A DNA stretch of 64,000 bases, from the NCBI RefSeq assembly GCF_018736045.1, contig NZ_CP076132.1, forward strand, positions 2,837,501 through 2,901,500, written 5' to 3'. The translations under genes were made by a program, and so were the position numbers. This document shows positions 45,075 to 53,548 of this stretch, in pieces. The notes beneath the pieces are model-generated. The model had not been told where the DNA came from. It worked only from the letters and a program-made list of their open reading frames with translations, and did no database searches. Positions within the stretch are counted from its first letter, which is position 1; every line of letters begins with the position of its first letter. The DNA comes from Flammeovirga yaeyamensis. Its GTDB lineage: Bacteria; Bacteroidota; Bacteroidia; Cytophagales; Flammeovirgaceae.

Positions 45075-45674
45075 TTAGAATAATGTAAGTAAAGCCACTT
45101 GAACTAAACCAATTAAAAAGCCTAGAACAGCTCCCATTATTTCAATAAATCTCAATTCCGATTTAATTACTGCCATCAGAAGGTCTTCAAATTTCTCATC
45201 AGAAAAGTCCATTACTTTCTCATAAACGACTTGTTCTATACTGATGGAACCAATATTATTTCCTATATCCTCCATTAATTTAGGAATCATCTCATCCACA
45301 GATTTTTCCATCCCATTACGGATTTGATCAATAATTGCATCCCCTCCAAACATTTGTAGCATAGGACCAAACTGAACGGCCTTCTCATCGACAAACTCAT
45401 TGATTCTTTTCATGATGCTTTCTCTGAGTTTCGACTTATTTTCCTCTGTATTTAACTTCTCTACAATCATGTCTGGGGTAAAAAGATCTTTTTCGACAAT
45501 CACTCCCAACCTTCTTGCTAATGTTTCTTTTCTTCTAGGAAATACTCCATGTAACTTAAATAATCCTAGATTAATTGGTTTTCTAGGATGAAAAAGCATC
45601 TTGATAGCCACATAATTAGTTATCCAACCTATTCCCGCAGATATTAAGGGAAAGGACCACACTAAATAATTCAT
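45075..45674 (-). CDS. DUF445 family membrane protein
   Basis: DUF445 proteins have a transmembrane helix at each end and a long helical middle, often in envelope-related settings. Here the first is SFPLISAGIGWITNYVAIKM (about residues 6-25) followed by FHPRKP, and the last about 180-199. The middle carries FPRRKETLARRLG and EKDLFTPDMIVEKL, which match the family. It starts one base after the maf stop, so it is the third gene of a caspase-maf-DUF445 unit. No function is established. Confidence 0.85.
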   Translation of the reverse strand: MNYLVWSFPLISAGIGWITNYVAIKMLFHPRKPINLGLFKLHGVFPRRKETLARRLGVIVEKDLFTPDMIVEKLNTEENKSKLRESIMKRINEFVDEKAVQFGPMLQMFGGDAIIDQIRNGMEKSVDEMIPKLMEDIGNNIGSISIEQVVYEKVMDFSDEKFEDLLMAVIKSELRFIEIMGAVLGFLIGLVQVALLTLF

Positions 45675-45675
45675 A

Positions 45676-46257
45676 TTATAACGTAATTATTTTTTTAAGT
45701 TCTGAATAAAGTTGTGCTGTTGGCAAACCCATGACGGTAAAATAAGATCCATTAATTTTTTGAATGAAAGCCATTCCAATCCATTCTTGAATTCCATATG
45801 CTCCTGCTTTATCAAATGGCTTTCTAGATTCTACATAATAATCTATTTCCTCTTCTGATATTGCATTAAAATAAACATCAGCCTTATCAGTAAATGAATA
45901 GGTCTTATTTCCCTTTTTAATCACGACCGCAGAATATACTTGATGCTTACCATCGGATAATGATTCCAACATTTCTTTTGCTTCCAATTGATCTTTGGGT
46001 TTCCCTAAAACCTTTCCATCAACGACAACAACTGTATCAGAAAATATGACAATGATATCATCATCTAAATCATCAAATGCTTTTGCTTTTAAGTGAGCAA
46101 TATGTTCTGCTACTAAATGACTTTCGAGGTTATCTGGAAACGTTTCATCTACTTCCCTAACTTCTTTATTGAATTTAATATCTAAACCGGCCAACAATTC
46201 TGCTCGTCTTGGAGAATTTGATGCCAAAATAATTTTATACTTACTTAAATCAATCAT
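45676..46257 (-). CDS. maf: Maf-family nucleoside triphosphate pyrophosphatase
   Basis: Maf enzymes hydrolyse dTTP, UTP and modified nucleotides to monophosphates and so keep them out of nucleic acids; they are linked to cell-division arrest. The sequence has ILASNSPRRAELLAGLDIKF, VDETFP, SDTVVVVDGKVLGKPKD and YGIQEWIGMAFIQKINGSY, in 193 residues. The start codon directly abuts the stop of the caspase gene. The S-x-x-R-R and catalytic Asp positions are intact. Confidence 0.94.
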   Translation of the reverse strand: MIDLSKYKIILASNSPRRAELLAGLDIKFNKEVREVDETFPDNLESHLVAEHIAHLKAKAFDDLDDDIIVIFSDTVVVVDGKVLGKPKDQLEAKEMLESLSDGKHQVYSAVVIKKGNKTYSFTDKADVYFNAISEEEIDYYVESRKPFDKAGAYGIQEWIGMAFIQKINGSYFTVMGLPTAQLYSELKKIITL

Positions 46258-49200
46258 TTAAATACTTTTAAAATAAGATACAATTTCAAAGATAACGCTA
46301 TCTAATAACTTTTGCTCATCTTGATCTGTAATTTCAAATTCATGTTTTAACTGCTGATTTTCTAACAACCTGACTGTTAACTGAACACCTTCTTCCACTT
46401 GACTATATTTCCCTTTCAATTGATAAACATTATCACCTTGAGCGTAAGGACTAAATATAAAAGGTGTATTTCTATTATTCTGACTTTCTGATTTTGCTAA
46501 AAGTCGTTTATTTATTTTCTGAGATATCTCTAAATTATCAAGCCATGTAGTTTCTTCCTCAAATTGTGTATAGCGAATTCTCGGCAGATTGCTGTTCAAT
46601 CTAATCTGATCTTTTACTATTTCAGTCACCCGACCAATATCAAAACTGTCTCCTCCGTTTGGAATCCTCATTTCGGGTTGCTGACTCGCTCCAAACCTTT
46701 CTGCTAATCTAGGCACCTCATCTACAGCATTTCCAAAAAGCATTTGTACATCAACAAATTCCCCTTTTCTTAAATTTCCGGTTTTGAAGTAATCTAAAAT
46801 AGCATAAGTCAATAACCCTTGTCCATAAAGAGATGATTCATAGCTTAACTTATCAGCTGATGCTCCCGCTAGTAAGTACATCCCAGATCTATTCCTTACT
46901 CTTTCTAAAGCTCTTAATCTCACAGATTCATCATCAATATTTCTGACCGCCAAAATAGTCTCTGCAAATTGACCAGCATTACATGCATCCATAATAAACA
47001 CTTGTCTGGTTACCGGCATTTTCTTCATCCAGTCCAACCACTCTTTTCCAGAAATACAGTACTTTTCTCTTATTTCCTGATCATCAATATCGGCAGTAAT
47101 CATGTCTTTTGTTAAAAAGAAAAAGTCTTCTTCTCCGTCTTTGAATTTTTTAGACATTCCGTGCCCTGCCATAAATATAAACAAGACATCAGATGGTGTC
47201 ATTAAAGTACTCAAAGAATCGAATGAGTTTTTGATATTTTGCTTTGTTGGTTGATATTGTTCGTTTTCAGCATCAGTTGTAAACGTCTCTATGGTAACCT
47301 TATTTTCTCCAAACAGTTCACCTGCTGATTTTTGAATTGTATTTGAAATAGAAATGGCATCTTTAGTTGCGTATTTCAAATCCAATGTTGTCCCTCTGTA
47401 ATCGGAAACTCCTATAACAATTCCATAAAAATTAGGTATTGCCGTTGTACTATTGTCTCTATGTTTGATGGTTAGTCCCCTTCCATTAAGAGTTCCTTCA
47501 TTATTTTCGACAATTACTGTGATATCATTTAAATGGTCACTCGTAAATAAATAACCAATACTATCAATAGGTACGAGATATCTTTCTTTTTGCTTTCCGT
47601 TTATAAATGACAATTGTTTAATTGTTGTTTTATAATCAGAAATATCATCCATCACTTCTTTTCCATTGACAAGGATACCGACTTTACCAATACCTCCACC
47701 TCTATCTATCACATCAATCACTAATTTATTTCCTCTTTTATGAAGACTCGCTTGAGGAAATAATGATATACTATTTAACAGTGGTACCTCTCTTAAAGCA
47801 TCACCTTTAAATAACTTCACCCCAAGACCGGGTTCCCAGTACATATTCTGTAATTGACTAATATCGATAATCTCACGATCTGCAACATAATACAAATCAT
47901 CCATATTCGATTCTGAAGCATCGAACAAACCAGAATAGTGTTCGACCATCCAACCTGACTCCCCATTTGTATAAACACCTCCGTACTTATTAGGCGATGT
48001 TAGATCCCAAATATGAATACTAAAATTATTGGATAAAGTGATAAAAACATCTTTTCCTGGAAAGTCAATCACCTGCTCTATATTGTTGTGGTTTTGATGG
48101 TATTGATAGATTTCATCGGATAAGTCATTTTTAAAAGAACGTAATTTTCCATTCTCTTCTCCTACTAGAATGTATTCATCATCAATAGAAAAGGTAGCAT
48201 CCAATACTTGACTTGCAACATCCAATGTTTTTAAAACTGTGAAATTTTCAGTTTCTAAAAGGTTCAATTGATGTTTACCGCCTATTAAAAGACGGTCGCC
48301 TTTATGGTTATATTTAATTGATTTTATGGTCCAATCTGTAACAGGAATATAAGACAACTGTCGATTATTAAGATTCAGAACACCAATTTTTCTATTATTA
48401 AAAGCAAGTACAACTTCTGAGAAATCATCTTTCACACAAATTGACATGATTTTATTGTAAGAAGAGTAGATCTTTTCTAACGACCAGTTTTTAAGATCTA
48501 CAATAAACACATCTTCATGCTCATCAGCAATCAGCATATTATTACCAATCATTACAGCGGAATGAATTGCAGCTTCATGATGAAACGAATTCAATAAAGT
48601 ATAATGATTATTTTTATTCCAAATCTTAATCGTAGAATCTGTAGAACAACTCACGAGATTACCATTTGCTAGATAATCTAAACCGACAATCTCATTAGTG
48701 TGTGCTTTCCAATTGATTAAATCACTTCTACTACCAAATTCCCACAGTTTGATCTCTCCTAAATTTGATGCGACAGCAATATCTCCGCTGGTAGAAGAAA
48801 TATTGAATCGTTTAGCACTTGAAGTAATTGGCTTCCACGAGCTTAACAATTTAATATTCTTTACATCCCACATTTCTATTTCACCATTTAAATAGGAAAT
48901 AACACCAATTTCTCCATTGGCATTAAAAGCTGTATCAGAAACACCAGACCTTTTAAATCGGCTTAATTGCTTAAGATTCCCTTCCGATATTTGATAATAA
49001 TATGCATGATTTCCCATCGAGGTAATGATAAGCATATTATTTTCTTCAGAGTAACACAAATCTTTGATCCCTGAAGCATCTTTGAGGTTGATCTTTTGTA
49101 GAATTGAATCATTTTGAACATCCCAAACAGCTAATGAACCATCCCAACTTCCGCTCACTAAATATTTATAGGATTTAATGTAAACCATTCCAGAAACCCA

Positions 49201-49803
49201 GTCTGAATGTAATTGATGAGACTTTTTAAGTTTTTTACTACTCGTATTCCATAATTGCACCTCTCCTTTAAAATTCCCAATGAATACATTATTAGAATTG
49301 TTCATGGGAATAAAACGGGAAATACCATTGGCCATGCCTTTATTCCAATGATAAGCAGAGTTTTCATTATCAGAATCCCAATCCCAATGAAAGATATCTC
49401 CAATGGAATTTATGTAGATTACTTTACGGTTATCGAATCTAACTTCTTGAACAGTTTCTTGTAATTGGGTAAGTTTTGCTAGAAGTTCACCATTATCAAC
49501 AGACCAGATTTTTATAGTGTGATCTAAACCTGAGGAAACAATGTATTTGCTATTTTTCGAAATTGAAACATCTGTGATGCCAATATCATGGGCATAGATA
49601 GACCTTAATAGACGTTCTTGACCTACATCCCATATTTTTATTAAACGGTCTTCTCCTGCAGAAACGACTACATTCCCATTATTAGAAATGTCTAAAGCGG
49701 TTACTCCTCCTAAATGTCCTTGTGAAAAAGTAAGGGTAATATCGCTTTGAGCATAAGTAGTCTGGATACAAAAAAAGAGGCTTATGCAAATTACAAGCCT
49801 CAT
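46258..49803 (-). CDS. Secreted WD40-repeat protein with caspase-like protease domain
   Basis: I choose ATG 49803, which gives a clear signal peptide (MRLVICISLFFCIQTTYAQ); the frame is open to 49920. About residues 25-610 hold roughly twelve WD40-like blades (LIKIWDVGQERLL, TIKIWSVDNGELL, SLAVWDVQNDSIL, TIKIWNKNNHYTL), probably two propellers. Residues about 770-1030 form a C14 caspase-like domain with GIVIGVSDYRGTTL, His881 in FMAGHGMS and Cys941 in FIMDACNAGQF, so the catalytic pair is intact. A C-terminal tail follows (about 1030-1181) with DIGRVTEIV. This is a periplasmic or secreted metacaspase-like enzyme. It is the first gene of a unit with maf and DUF445. Confidence 0.88.
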   Translation of the reverse strand: MRLVICISLFFCIQTTYAQSDITLTFSQGHLGGVTALDISNNGNVVVSAGEDRLIKIWDVGQERLLRSIYAHDIGITDVSISKNSKYIVSSGLDHTIKIWSVDNGELLAKLTQLQETVQEVRFDNRKVIYINSIGDIFHWDWDSDNENSAYHWNKGMANGISRFIPMNNSNNVFIGNFKGEVQLWNTSSKKLKKSHQLHSDWVSGMVYIKSYKYLVSGSWDGSLAVWDVQNDSILQKINLKDASGIKDLCYSEENNMLIITSMGNHAYYYQISEGNLKQLSRFKRSGVSDTAFNANGEIGVISYLNGEIEMWDVKNIKLLSSWKPITSSAKRFNISSTSGDIAVASNLGEIKLWEFGSRSDLINWKAHTNEIVGLDYLANGNLVSCSTDSTIKIWNKNNHYTLLNSFHHEAAIHSAVMIGNNMLIADEHEDVFIVDLKNWSLEKIYSSYNKIMSICVKDDFSEVVLAFNNRKIGVLNLNNRQLSYIPVTDWTIKSIKYNHKGDRLLIGGKHQLNLLETENFTVLKTLDVASQVLDATFSIDDEYILVGEENGKLRSFKNDLSDEIYQYHQNHNNIEQVIDFPGKDVFITLSNNFSIHIWDLTSPNKYGGVYTNGESGWMVEHYSGLFDASESNMDDLYYVADREIIDISQLQNMYWEPGLGVKLFKGDALREVPLLNSISLFPQASLHKRGNKLVIDVIDRGGGIGKVGILVNGKEVMDDISDYKTTIKQLSFINGKQKERYLVPIDSIGYLFTSDHLNDITVIVENNEGTLNGRGLTIKHRDNSTTAIPNFYGIVIGVSDYRGTTLDLKYATKDAISISNTIQKSAGELFGENKVTIETFTTDAENEQYQPTKQNIKNSFDSLSTLMTPSDVLFIFMAGHGMSKKFKDGEEDFFFLTKDMITADIDDQEIREKYCISGKEWLDWMKKMPVTRQVFIMDACNAGQFAETILAVRNIDDESVRLRALERVRNRSGMYLLAGASADKLSYESSLYGQGLLTYAILDYFKTGNLRKGEFVDVQMLFGNAVDEVPRLAERFGASQQPEMRIPNGGDSFDIGRVTEIVKDQIRLNSNLPRIRYTQFEEETTWLDNLEISQKINKRLLAKSESQNNRNTPFIFSPYAQGDNVYQLKGKYSQVEEGVQLTVRLLENQQLKHEFEITDQDEQKLLDSVIFEIVSYFKSI

Positions 49804-49885
49804 TAATTTTATCTTATATTTTATGTCAGATAGCATAAATAATTTACTAAGTGTAAGTAAATATACATGATATCTATCATTTGTC

Positions 49886-50161
49886 TTATTTTTTAGTGAA
49901 TTTTTCCCATAGTCTTTCATGAAAATAATAAAGTATCATTTTCGAGAAAACTTCTATCGAGCCTATTGAAATAGCCAAGGTTAACTCTCCTGTAATGAAA
50001 TAAGATATCACCATTGTATCTATGGTACCAACGGCCCTCCATGACACTGATTTAGCGACACTTACCCATTTAGGTTGCTTACGAAGACCTGATTTCTCAG
50101 CTTCTAATTCTTTATTTCGTTGAACCTTTAGTTTTCGTTCTATTAATTTATCTGCTAACAT
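49886..50161 (-). CDS. DUF2061 family small membrane protein
   Basis: The 91-residue protein carries the DUF2061 core KSVSWRAVGTIDTMVISYFITGEL, given here as KSVSWRAVGTIDTM and VISYFITGEL, then ASIGSIEVFSKMILYYFHER in similar form (SIGSIEVFSKMILYYFHERL). Two hydrophobic helices are expected. The family sits near sulfate-assimilation genes in some genomes, but not here. A basic N-terminal 35 residues precede the core. Its end overlaps the long upstream frame of the caspase ORF, which supports the shorter caspase start. Confidence 0.87.
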   Translation of the reverse strand: MLADKLIERKLKVQRNKELEAEKSGLRKQPKWVSVAKSVSWRAVGTIDTMVISYFITGELTLAISIGSIEVFSKMILYYFHERLWEKFTKK

Positions 50162-50385
50162 GTAAGATTAATTTATTCAATTACCTCTTTAGTCTACCAA
50201 TTTAATAGGGCAATAATAATCATTACTTTATTAAAACCAAAATATGGAACGATAAGAAAAACATATTTTATCATTTATATAGAAATTTATTTTGAAATAA
50301 TTGTATAATTCAATGTATTTGCTTTAATTAACAATTGATAAACAAAACAATCTATTCGTTATAATTGCTACAATCTCTTCTACTA

Positions 50386-50778
50386 ATGAGAAAAAGAAAG
50401 AATTACCCTGGCGAAGTACGTGTGTTAGGTACTAAGGACTATGGTTTAATTTTAGGAAGTTTGATGAGTTATCGAAATCAACTTTTACGAGAAAATGACC
50501 CTTTGAAAGAAGCTTTTATCATAAAAAAAATGGCAGAAAAGCTTCAAGAATTGGATTATAAACATGCCTCGGATTTAACCATATCTAAACTTGGTGAAAA
50601 ACAGTTAAATGGTCTGTACTCTATTTCCTCTAGAAGAAAAGATGAAGTAGTTAATATTGCAAACCGTTATTGGAGAATGGGTAAGAAGAAACATGAAGCA
50701 GCAAAATTGAAAATAAAAAATTCAGAAATAAAGCTTAAAAGAAAAAATTCGAACAAAGCTATAACAAATGAAGTGTAA
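50386..50778 (+). CDS. Small basic protein of unknown function
   Basis: I do not recognise a family. The 130 residues, counted from ATG 50386 (MRKRKNYPGEVRVLG), are mostly helical and end in a Lys-rich tail (KHEAAKLKIKNSEIKLKRK). The frame begins at 50365, but the earlier codons do not look conserved. The high charge suggests nucleic acid binding, which is inference only. The next gene, an AP2-domain protein, follows by 44 bases in the same direction. Coding potential is supported by length and by the lack of competing frames. Confidence 0.55.
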   Translation: MRKRKNYPGEVRVLGTKDYGLILGSLMSYRNQLLRENDPLKEAFIIKKMAEKLQELDYKHASDLTISKLGEKQLNGLYSISSRRKDEVVNIANRYWRMGKKKHEAAKLKIKNSEIKLKRKNSNKAITNEV

Positions 50779-50822
50779 TCTATCAACGGATAGTTTTACT
50801 TCAAAATAATATCACTACTATC

Positions 50823-51386
50823 ATGCTTATAAAAATTCAGTTAAAGAACTCTCCTAATCAAGTAGTCGTTGACGATTTCGTTTACGAACACTTAAGCAAC
50901 AATCCTTACTTAAAAAGTATAGATTTTATATACAATTTAAGAGAGCATTCTTCAGGTAGAGCTGTATTTCAAAAATCGTGGAAACAAACGAATGGCAAAT
51001 ACAAGACTGATACGATTTATCTCCACAAATATATTGCGGAGAATTTTTTAGAAAAAAGTGAAGAAAAGAACACAAATTTAATCAGAATCATTAATGGCAA
51101 CCGATTAGATTGCAGGATAAAAAATTTAAAGTATGCGAATCGTTCTGAAATAAAAAGAAACACAAGATCTACAGTTAATAGAACAGGATATATAGGTGTA
51201 TTAAAAGAAAAGAATCGATATAAAGCTGTGATTTACAAAGATCGCAAGCCAATATTTATAGGCTCATTTAAAACTGCTGAAGAAGCTGCTTTAGCCTATA
51301 ACACAAAATCAATTGAACTATTTGGGAAAACTAGAAACCTAAATAAAATCAAAAATATTCCAACTGAGGAACAACAAGATTATTAA
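50823..51386 (+). CDS. AP2-domain protein with decayed HNH-like region
   Basis: The C-terminal 60 residues form an AP2/ERF DNA-binding domain (GYIGVLKEKNRYKAVIYKD, FIGSFKTAEEAALAYNTKS). The preceding part resembles the HNH nucleases often joined to AP2: LHKYIAENFLEK, then LIRIINGNRLDCRIKNLKYA where active members have VDHINGN-like His residues. The His positions are Arg and Ile here, so nuclease activity is doubtful. Such genes are usually mobile, acting as homing endonucleases. This one may be a domesticated DNA-binding remnant. The N-terminal 60 residues are not assigned. Confidence 0.75.
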   Translation: MLIKIQLKNSPNQVVVDDFVYEHLSNNPYLKSIDFIYNLREHSSGRAVFQKSWKQTNGKYKTDTIYLHKYIAENFLEKSEEKNTNLIRIINGNRLDCRIKNLKYANRSEIKRNTRSTVNRTGYIGVLKEKNRYKAVIYKDRKPIFIGSFKTAEEAALAYNTKSIELFGKTRNLNKIKNIPTEEQQDY

Positions 51387-51422
51387 GGATTTTTCCCAAT
51401 ATATTCTAACTACTACTTACAT

Positions 51423-51450
51423 GAGAAGCCTTAGTGCTTCTCTTTTTTTT
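51423..51450 (+). terminator. Terminator after the AP2 gene
   Basis: GAGAAGC (51423-51429) pairs with GCTTCTC (51436-51442), loop CTTAGT, followed by eight T. The T tract touches the stop of the convergent SpoIIE gene at 51449. Confidence 0.85.
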
Positions 51451-53467
51451 AAGCAGTAAATCCAATTACCATAACATCGTCTACCTGATCCTCATCTCCT
51501 TTCCAAGCATCAAACTGTGTTGACAAAAATTTCTTTTGGTCCTTAACAGGTAATTGATAACAAGCTTCTAAGATTTTTCTGAAGTTAGGGCTTTTCAATT
51601 TTTTCCCTTTAGGTCCACCAAATTGATCAGCATAACCATCAGAATACAGGAAGAACATTTTTGAGTTATCGAATTCGAATGTATGTGTAGAAGAAGTAGA
51701 AAATGAATAAACACCTCCAACTCCTCTTTGATTACCTTTTACTATTTCATGTCCTTCATTTTCAACAATTGTCATACTCATTCCTGCACCAGAAAATTTG
51801 ATTATATTTTGATAAGTATCAATTAAACAAATTCCTATTTCCATCCCATCCATATTACCCGATTTTTTTTGACTAAGCATACTCGATAATCGGGCATGTA
51901 GTTCCGCTAAAATATCCGCAGGTTCAAAAATTTTCTGAGAATCAACAATATATTCCAAAGCTGTTTCACCAACCATACTCATAAATCCTCCTGGAACGCC
52001 ATGCCCCGTACAATCTGCAGCAATCAATATACCTTGATGTAGAGATACTTGTTTAAACCAATAAAAATCTCCTGAAACAATATCTCTTGGATTGAAATAA
52101 ACATATGAATTTGGAATCAACTGTTTTACATTAGACCAATTTGGAAGAATAGCACTTTGAATTCCTTTCGCATAGTTAATAGAATCCATCATGTCTTGAG
52201 ATTTCTCTTTTAGTAAAGAATTAATTCTCTGTATTTCTATAGATTGTAGTTCCAACTCTCCTTTTTGGTTTTGAAGCTTATGATTAACAACCTTCTTATT
52301 TTTATTCTCAATAAATAAGAAATAGACAAACAAGACTAAAATAATAATCAGTACGACTGCAGAAAATAGGATAATCGTCTGCCTTTGTAACATGATTTCG
52401 TTAATCTCTTTATCCTTTTTAAGAATTTCATTTTCCTTTACACGTTGTTCAACAAGGTACCTAACATTCATTTCGGCTAGTTTCATTCTTACTTCCTCAC
52501 TAAATACCGAATCCTTGTAGATTTCAATTTTATCGTCATACTCTAAAGCTTTTTTGAATCTCCCTCTGAGTCTTTCTATATTTTTCAGTTCAATAAACGC
52601 ATTTAACGCCATATGTTTAAGACCAGATTCTACTGAAATGTTTGCTGCTTTAGTACCAAAAAAGTTAGCCTTCTGATAATCTTGCTTCTCTCTATAAATC
52701 ACCGCAATATCTGTAAGTGTACTTACCATATTATCGGCATCATGTAAGTTTTTTTCATTTAATAATAACGATGCTTGTAAATACTCTAAAGCTTTTTCGA
52801 TTTGCCCCATTTCTAAATACACCTTCCCTATATCAGCATATGAAACTATCTGACCATAGTTATCATCCATTTCTTCCCTTTTTAATAAAGCTTCCTTAAA
52901 ACAAAACACTGCTTTATTAAATAGTTCTGACCCTTGATATACACGTCCATAATTCGTATCAATGTAGGCTAGAATCCTTTTATCCTTTAAGATATTAGCA
53001 ATTACTTCTGCTAATTCTAGATGAACTGTTGCTTCGTCAAAATTTTCTTGATAGATATTTACACTGGCTATATTTATATGTGCGTAGGCTTGATCTTCTT
53101 TAGAATCAATTTTTGTTGCTTTTTCTAAAGCCGTTAAAAATAACTGCATTGCTCTTTGGTATTCACCTTTATTTCTCAACGCGATACCTTGATAAGAAAT
53201 ACCTCTAATTTCCTCAAAAATCAAATTATTCCTTCTACTTAAATCTTCTGATATTTTGGCATAAAGAAAAGCATTGTCAGGTGAAATATTTCTATTTAAC
53301 CATGATAATTGAAGAGCAGCGTTTATTCTCAAAGAATCTGAAATTTCTTGTTTTTCAAACACCCTCATTAAACTATCGAATTTGGGTACTTGATAAGAAC
53401 TTTTAGGATTACTTAAAGCGTAGGATAATGTTGTTGTTATGAACAGTATAAAAAATATTAACCTCAT
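51449..53467 (-). CDS. TPR-sensor SpoIIE-type protein phosphatase
   Basis: After a signal-like N-terminus (LIFFILFITTTLSYALS) come about seven TPR units (residues about 60-340) that would lie in the periplasm, a transmembrane helix near 364-384 (ILFSAVVLIIILVLFVYFLF), a coiled coil and the SpoIIE/PP2C domain (about 430-672). The metal-binding motifs are intact: VSGDFYWFKQ, ADCTGHGVPGGFMSM, DGMEIGICLID and DDVMVIGF. It should dephosphorylate a cytoplasmic Ser/Thr phosphoprotein in answer to an outside signal. The phosphatase domain is closely similar to that at 3459. Confidence 0.9.
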   Translation of the reverse strand: MRLIFFILFITTTLSYALSNPKSSYQVPKFDSLMRVFEKQEISDSLRINAALQLSWLNRNISPDNAFLYAKISEDLSRRNNLIFEEIRGISYQGIALRNKGEYQRAMQLFLTALEKATKIDSKEDQAYAHINIASVNIYQENFDEATVHLELAEVIANILKDKRILAYIDTNYGRVYQGSELFNKAVFCFKEALLKREEMDDNYGQIVSYADIGKVYLEMGQIEKALEYLQASLLLNEKNLHDADNMVSTLTDIAVIYREKQDYQKANFFGTKAANISVESGLKHMALNAFIELKNIERLRGRFKKALEYDDKIEIYKDSVFSEEVRMKLAEMNVRYLVEQRVKENEILKKDKEINEIMLQRQTIILFSAVVLIIILVLFVYFLFIENKNKKVVNHKLQNQKGELELQSIEIQRINSLLKEKSQDMMDSINYAKGIQSAILPNWSNVKQLIPNSYVYFNPRDIVSGDFYWFKQVSLHQGILIAADCTGHGVPGGFMSMVGETALEYIVDSQKIFEPADILAELHARLSSMLSQKKSGNMDGMEIGICLIDTYQNIIKFSGAGMSMTIVENEGHEIVKGNQRGVGGVYSFSTSSTHTFEFDNSKMFFLYSDGYADQFGGPKGKKLKSPNFRKILEACYQLPVKDQKKFLSTQFDAWKGDEDQVDDVMVIGFTA

Positions 53468-53490
53468 GTACGGCGTTTAAAAATTGTTAG

Positions 53491-53524
53491 TCAAAAAAAG
53501 CTAGTCCAATATATGAACTAGCTT
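53491..53524 (-). terminator. Terminator after the transketolase-type gene
   Basis: AAGCTAGT (53498-53505) pairs with ACTAGCTT (53517-53524) across 11 bases; on the minus strand the stem is followed by a U run. Confidence 0.8.
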
Positions 53525-53548
53525 CTTTATTTCAATATGAAAAAGGAA

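Noticed and set aside
49804-49920. Longer N-terminus for the WD40-caspase protein
   Set aside because: It would overlap the DUF2061 gene and place the signal peptide 40 residues in; ATG 49803 puts the signal peptide at the N-terminus. ATG 49836 remains a minor alternative.
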